Assembly (NCBI GenBank): GCA_001604135.1
Contig: LVAT01000010.1
Location: forward strand, 62,001 to 126,000
Length of the DNA: 64,000 nt
From: Clostridiales bacterium Firm_14
GTDB lineage: Bacteria > Bacillota > Clostridia > Saccharofermentanales > Saccharofermentanaceae
Direction: 5' to 3'
The position numbers were made by a program, and so were the translations under genes. Below the pieces are notes generated by a model. That model saw nothing but the letters and a program-made list of their open reading frames with translations, did no database searches and was not told the DNA's origin. Shown here in pieces: positions 60,773 to 64,000 of the stretch (positions within the stretch are counted from its first letter, which is position 1; every line of letters begins with the position of its first letter).

Positions 60773-60897
60773 TACTATCCATCAGTTTATCCCATTATTA
60801 AGAGAGTGGTGCAGGATGAGAATGAAGGGATGCTCATCCGGGATTTGAAGTTGGAAAGCGTTTTTTTATTTCTGGGATAAACGTTTTGGCTGAGTTG

Positions 60898-62484
60898 TCA
60901 CGCGCTCTTAAGGAACTGTTTCACAGCGCTGTTCAGATCGTCCGGCATCTGGTTCTGGGGTGCGTGGCCGCAGCCTTCCATAACGTACATGGCCTTTTTC
61001 GGAGCCTCGATGCTCTCGTAATACTCCTTGACCATAGTCCATGGGCAGGTCCAGTCTGCAGAGCCTGATATGTACATTACAGGAACCTCATAGCTCTTGT
61101 AGTGCTCGTTTATATCAAAACCCATAAGATCAGCCAGAAGTTCTCCCTGAGAAGCCTCAAAACCGGGGTTGCCCAGGAACATGGAATACTCGAAAAGAGT
61201 CCACCTGACATCATCGACTCCGAGATAAGGAGAGCAGACAATGTCCGCGTATGAGAATGCCTGTGGCACGGTCTCCTGATGGTAAACCGAAGTAGCCTGA
61301 CGGAGCGGCTGCATATTCACGACATTAGGATCTTCACAGAATGCCTTATAGACTTTCTCAAGTTCTGTTGTGTCATCACCCTTGGCTTTTGCCTGGGCAA
61401 TAGCATCAGCATATGCGTAGTGTTCGCTCGCAAAGTTCTTGAAGCTTACTACCTGGCCGATGCTTATAAATGCGGTAACCTTTTCCGGATGAGATGAGAC
61501 GTATGTGCTTCCAAGGACAGTGCCGTAAGAATGACCCATTATGACAACCTTGTCCTGATTAAATCTGCCGCAAAGATAATCAACGAGTGAATCAATGTCT
61601 TCCTGCTGGCTCTGCGGTGTGGGAAGCGTCGTGTTGCCCTTCTCTTTATTTCTGTAGTAGGATCTGCCGCAGCCGCTCTCATCCCAGATGGCAATAGTAT
61701 ATTCATCCGTCAGACCGTCAAAGCATAAATACTCCGCATAACCGGCAGGTTCTCCGGGGCCGCCGTGTAAGGACAGGATGACGGGATTGTTCTGATCCTT
61801 TCCGATAAGGCGGACGAAGCCGTCACCATTCTTGAGAGGAACATAGAGTTCCTCATTGATTCCGTCCTTGAATTCAAAGGCGCGCCTGACCTCATTGATA
61901 TTACGTCCTGTGATGGCGTAGATAAAGAATCCGAAAACAACGACCAGGAGCAGTATGACAACAGCTTTCAAGATGCCGAGAATGATCCTTACGGGAAGCT
62001 TCTTCTTGGGCTTCTTGCCCCATACTTCCTTTCTGTGCTGAAGATGGATTCCGATGTGGCCGATGCCTAAGATAATGGATCCTAAGATCATGATGATGTT
62101 GCCGCCGTAGATTCCGAGAAGGAAGAATGCAACGACAGGAAGAGATGCGCCCGGCACTGCAATGCCGAACATGTTCCTATAGAAATCCTTCATGGTCTTT
62201 TCAGATTTGAAGTAACGGATCCAGAAGATCTCGTATATCACCATGCAAAGGAAAGATAAGAGGAGCACAACGCTCCAGAATGTGATCTTGTGAATGTTGA
62301 AGTTTGAGAAGAAAAGCGCTGCAGGCGTTACGATGAACTGTCCCACACGCTCGAAAATGAGAAGCACGGTGTTTTCTTTCTTTGCATTCTCATAATCCTT
62401 CGGTTTGTTCTTCATCCAGATAAAGTTCGGAACGAAGAGCATTATCAGCCATATAAGGCCAATATAAGAAAAGCCTATTTTCAT
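60898..62484 (-). CDS. Membrane-anchored alpha/beta hydrolase (proline-iminopeptidase-like), 528 aa
   Basis: Five or more membrane helices occupy residues about 5-190 (three or four in the first 140, one at about 168-190). The remainder is an alpha/beta hydrolase of the proline iminopeptidase group: HGGPGEPAG at 240-248, WDESGCGRSY with the family W-D-x-x-G-C-G-x-S at 268-275, the nucleophile elbow GHSYG at 317-321 (Ser319), the acid in SGSADWTCPW and the His in EGCGHAPQN. The soluble part is probably outside the cell or lies on the membrane. GGGGG precedes the ATG. A small two-helix membrane protein lies 18 nt upstream. Confidence 0.88.
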   Translation of the reverse strand: MKIGFSYIGLIWLIMLFVPNFIWMKNKPKDYENAKKENTVLLIFERVGQFIVTPAALFFSNFNIHKITFWSVVLLLSFLCMVIYEIFWIRYFKSEKTMKDFYRNMFGIAVPGASLPVVAFFLLGIYGGNIIMILGSIILGIGHIGIHLQHRKEVWGKKPKKKLPVRIILGILKAVVILLLVVVFGFFIYAITGRNINEVRRAFEFKDGINEELYVPLKNGDGFVRLIGKDQNNPVILSLHGGPGEPAGYAEYLCFDGLTDEYTIAIWDESGCGRSYYRNKEKGNTTLPTPQSQQEDIDSLVDYLCGRFNQDKVVIMGHSYGTVLGSTYVSSHPEKVTAFISIGQVVSFKNFASEHYAYADAIAQAKAKGDDTTELEKVYKAFCEDPNVVNMQPLRQATSVYHQETVPQAFSYADIVCSPYLGVDDVRWTLFEYSMFLGNPGFEASQGELLADLMGFDINEHYKSYEVPVMYISGSADWTCPWTMVKEYYESIEAPKKAMYVMEGCGHAPQNQMPDDLNSAVKQFLKSA

Positions 62485-62502
62485 TTTTTATCCCCCAGAA
62501 TT

Positions 62503-62742
62503 CTAGTCTATATGTTTTTTCTTGTTCTCTTTGATTGCCCTCTCATTGAGCACCTTGTCCTGGTGCGCTTCAATGATGAGAAGGACCGTTAGCACGATAA
62601 GGATGAGCCCCGCAATTCCGGCAAAGATATAAGCCGGTATCTCCCATCTGACCAGATAGAAAACCAGAGCAATGGCCGCAATAATACCAAAAGCCGCCAG
62701 CATCTTTACTCCGGGCTCAAGCATGTTCAACTTATGTTTCAT
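62503..62742 (-). CDS. Small two-helix membrane protein, 79 aa
   Basis: Two helices (residues about 13-32 and 35-57) with a Lys/Glu-rich C-terminal tail (NERAIKENKKKHID). No ribosome-binding site is obvious; the ATG lies 6 nt after the end of a possible 45-codon gene, and translation may be coupled to it. The next gene, the membrane-anchored hydrolase, begins 18 nt after its stop, so they probably form one transcript. Confidence 0.65.
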   Translation of the reverse strand: MKHKLNMLEPGVKMLAAFGIIAAIALVFYLVRWEIPAYIFAGIAGLILIVLTVLLIIEAHQDKVLNERAIKENKKKHID

Positions 62743-62747
62743 GAATT

Positions 62748-62885
62748 TTAGAGATCCCTATGCATCAGTAATTCATCGTGAAACGGTCCGTCATAATGCT
62801 TCCGTGCATCATAACGTTGTGCGGACCTAAACAGACCGCACGCCCTGCCGTCTTTTGGCAGGATCTTCCTTTCTTCGAATTTCAT
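62748..62885 (-). CDS. Possible small gene or truncated remnant, 45 aa
   Basis: A frame starts ATG at 62885 after AGGGGGAAACAGGA and reads MKFEERKILPKDGRACGLFR onward to stop at 62750. The first 13 residues resemble the common start of GNAT acetyltransferases (M-x-F-E-E-R-K-x-x-L-K-D-G-R), but the fold is not continued, so this may be a remnant. The spacing to the racemase gene (20 nt) and to the next gene (6 nt) fits an operon position. Confidence 0.4.
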   Translation of the reverse strand: MKFEERKILPKDGRACGLFRSAQRYDARKHYDGPFHDELLMHRDL

Positions 62886-62905
62886 TCCTGTTTCCCCCTG
62901 TATAT

Positions 62906-63598
62906 TTACTTGACCGACATTTCGATCAGCTTTCTTATATGGATCTCGACTGCATCAAAGCATGCGACCGGACAGTTATCCGGATTAAGTATCAGCGGAA
63001 GCTCAGTGCATCCCAGGATGACGCCTTCAATGCCGTTTCCTTCCTTCATTCTGTTAATTACATCCTGAAGTTCTTTAAGCGTGGACTCTTTGACGATGCC
63101 CTTTTCGAGCTCTTCAAAGATCCTTTTTGCAACGAGCTTTCTGTCTTCTTCCGATGGCACGAAAACCTCGATCCCCGCTTCTCTCAGATCCTTCTTCATG
63201 TAATCCTTTTCCATCGTGAAAATGGTACCGAGAAGTCCGATGCGCCTGATGCCCTTGGATGCTGCTTCTTCTGCAACAGCCTTGGGAATGCTTACGATCG
63301 GCTTATTGAACCTTGCGGCGAGTTCGTCGTATACGACATGCATCGTGACCGCAGTAAGAGCGATGACCTCCGAACCGCTCTTATCAAGGCAGTCCAGCTT
63401 CTCATAGAGGTAATCTGCAAGGAGGTCAAACTTGCCCTCTGTTACATAGTTCCATGCCCTGGTGAAATTAACACTCTCGATCGCGATGTCAGGCATTGCC
63501 TCACCATTTGTAATGCGATCGATCTCAGTGTTTAAGATCTTGTAGTACATCAACGTCGACTCGGGACCTGTCCCGCCGACTAAACCAATCTTCTTCAT
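62906..63598 (-). CDS. Aspartate/glutamate racemase family protein, 230 aa
   Basis: The N-terminus MKKIGLVGGTGPESTLMYYK is typical of the family. The second catalytic Cys lies in VILGCTELPLIL near residue 195. The first catalytic position, usually C-N-T-x-H, reads ALTAVTMHVVYDEL, so the Cys is replaced by Thr or Ala. Some L-specific Asp/Glu racemases such as E. coli YgeA are reported to use Thr with one Cys, so activity is possible. A -10 TATAAT is at 63632-63637 (minus). It would interconvert L- and D-aspartate or glutamate. Confidence 0.85.
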   Translation of the reverse strand: MKKIGLVGGTGPESTLMYYKILNTEIDRITNGEAMPDIAIESVNFTRAWNYVTEGKFDLLADYLYEKLDCLDKSGSEVIALTAVTMHVVYDELAARFNKPIVSIPKAVAEEAASKGIRRIGLLGTIFTMEKDYMKKDLREAGIEVFVPSEEDRKLVAKRIFEELEKGIVKESTLKELQDVINRMKEGNGIEGVILGCTELPLILNPDNCPVACFDAVEIHIRKLIEMSVK

Positions 63599-63676
63599 TC
63601 TCTAAAATCCCCTGATTTATTGGCTTTCAGAATTATAGCACGTAACTATGTAATTTCTGTGTCTGCACGAAAAATC

Positions 63677-64000
63677 TTACAATCGGAAATTTATATAGTT
63701 CGCAGTGACTCTTCCGTCAGGACCTAGAATAAACTTTGATATGGAGCCCGAACGCCCGCTGAAACGCGCTTTGCTTAAATCTTCGAATTCGAATCCCATG
63801 ATCATCGCCTGCAGAAAACCTAATGTGCATCCGTGAGATACGATAAGGATCTTCTCATCGGGATCTGAGATGATCTTCTCATAAAAAGGCTTTATCCTGT
63901 TCCACAGATCCCTGTCGGATTCAGCATCATCGAAAGGCCTGTAATCAGGATCGTAGCCTTCTCCGGACTTGATCTTGTGCTCGTCAAACCAGTCCCAGGG
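63677..64000 (-). CDS. Histidine phosphatase family protein (5' end outside window)
   Basis: The C-terminal 107 residues are present, ending TANYINFRL. The second-histidine motif V-S-H-G in EKILIVSHGCTLGFLQAMIM is typical of the phosphoglycerate mutase/CobC-like family. The catalytic R-H-G at the N-terminus lies beyond the window. It ends about 80 nt before the racemase gene in the same direction. Confidence 0.8.
   Translation of the reverse strand, partial: PWDWFDEHKIKSGEGYDPDYRPFDDAESDRDLWNRIKPFYEKIISDPDEKILIVSHGCTLGFLQAMIMGFEFEDLSKARFSGRSGSISKFILGPDGRVTANYINFRL

Overview
The window looks like a chromosome segment of a low-GC to mid-GC Gram-positive anaerobe of the class Clostridia, probably a gut or rumen member of the Eubacteriales. 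This is inferred from gene content (phenylalanyl-tRNA synthetase operon under a T-box, AmmeMemoRadiSam genes, many lipoproteins with a classical lipobox, MATE transporters, zinc-ribbon membrane proteins) and from strong Shine-Dalgarno sites. No rRNA, tRNA, CRISPR array, transposase, integrase or prophage was seen. Most genes lie on the minus strand.

Layout. 1-827: 3'-truncated hydrolase-like gene. 904-1350: an array of inverted repeats leading into a small XRE regulator, a 30-residue membrane peptide and a two-helix membrane protein (1477-2535). 2571-7832: a lactococcin-972-like locus, with a secreted bacteriocin-like peptide, two half-size FtsX-type permeases, an unusual propeller plus solute-binding lipoprotein, and a MacB/LolD-type ATPase. 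8274-8461: second inverted-repeat array. 8489-16688: an ABC exporter with an XRE/helical-repeat regulator, a cluster of uncharacterised cytosolic proteins, a beta-lactamase-fold hydrolase with a membrane tail, a MazG-like hydrolase and a lipoprotein. 16805-19721: an Hsp90-family chaperone with a helical-repeat partner. 19801-25951: diguanylate cyclase, lipoproteins, a pyrophosphatase-like membrane fusion and an SGNH hydrolase. 26070-35053: a frameshifted zinc-ribbon gene, two MATE exporters, an HD hydrolase, a CASTOR/POLLUX-like ion channel, and two more inverted-repeat arrays in the convergent intergenic gaps. 35141-37382: AmmeMemoRadiSam pair. 38623-40472: carbohydrate ABC permease pair without its binding protein. 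40553-46926: HAD and metallo-beta-lactamase-fold hydrolases, a small repeat-bearing lipoprotein beside a radical SAM/SPASM enzyme, flavin reductase, SDR, and a tandem cyclic-nucleotide-binding protein. 47000-56514: zinc-ribbon protein, carotenoid-desaturase-like oxidoreductase, membrane and GT-C proteins, lipoprotein, AraC regulator and a divergent MATE exporter. 56848-60682: pheST with T-box leader. 60898-64000: membrane-anchored alpha/beta hydrolase, small membrane proteins, Asp/Glu racemase and a 5'-truncated histidine phosphatase.

The most unusual points are: (1) four intergenic arrays of 37-40 nt hairpins, each array with its own stem sequence but the same geometry, two of them strikingly periodic (52-53 and 74 nt); (2) the pairing of a short lipoprotein carrying five [VI]-x-[YL]-[AD]-G motifs with a radical SAM/SPASM enzyme; (3) the rearranged lactococcin-972-type locus; (4) three genes with no ribosome-binding site in which TATAAT stands exactly 6 nt before the start codon, suggesting leaderless transcripts; and (5) a pyrophosphatase-like domain embedded in a membrane protein. 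All functional calls come from reading motifs and remembered family resemblance; no database search was run.
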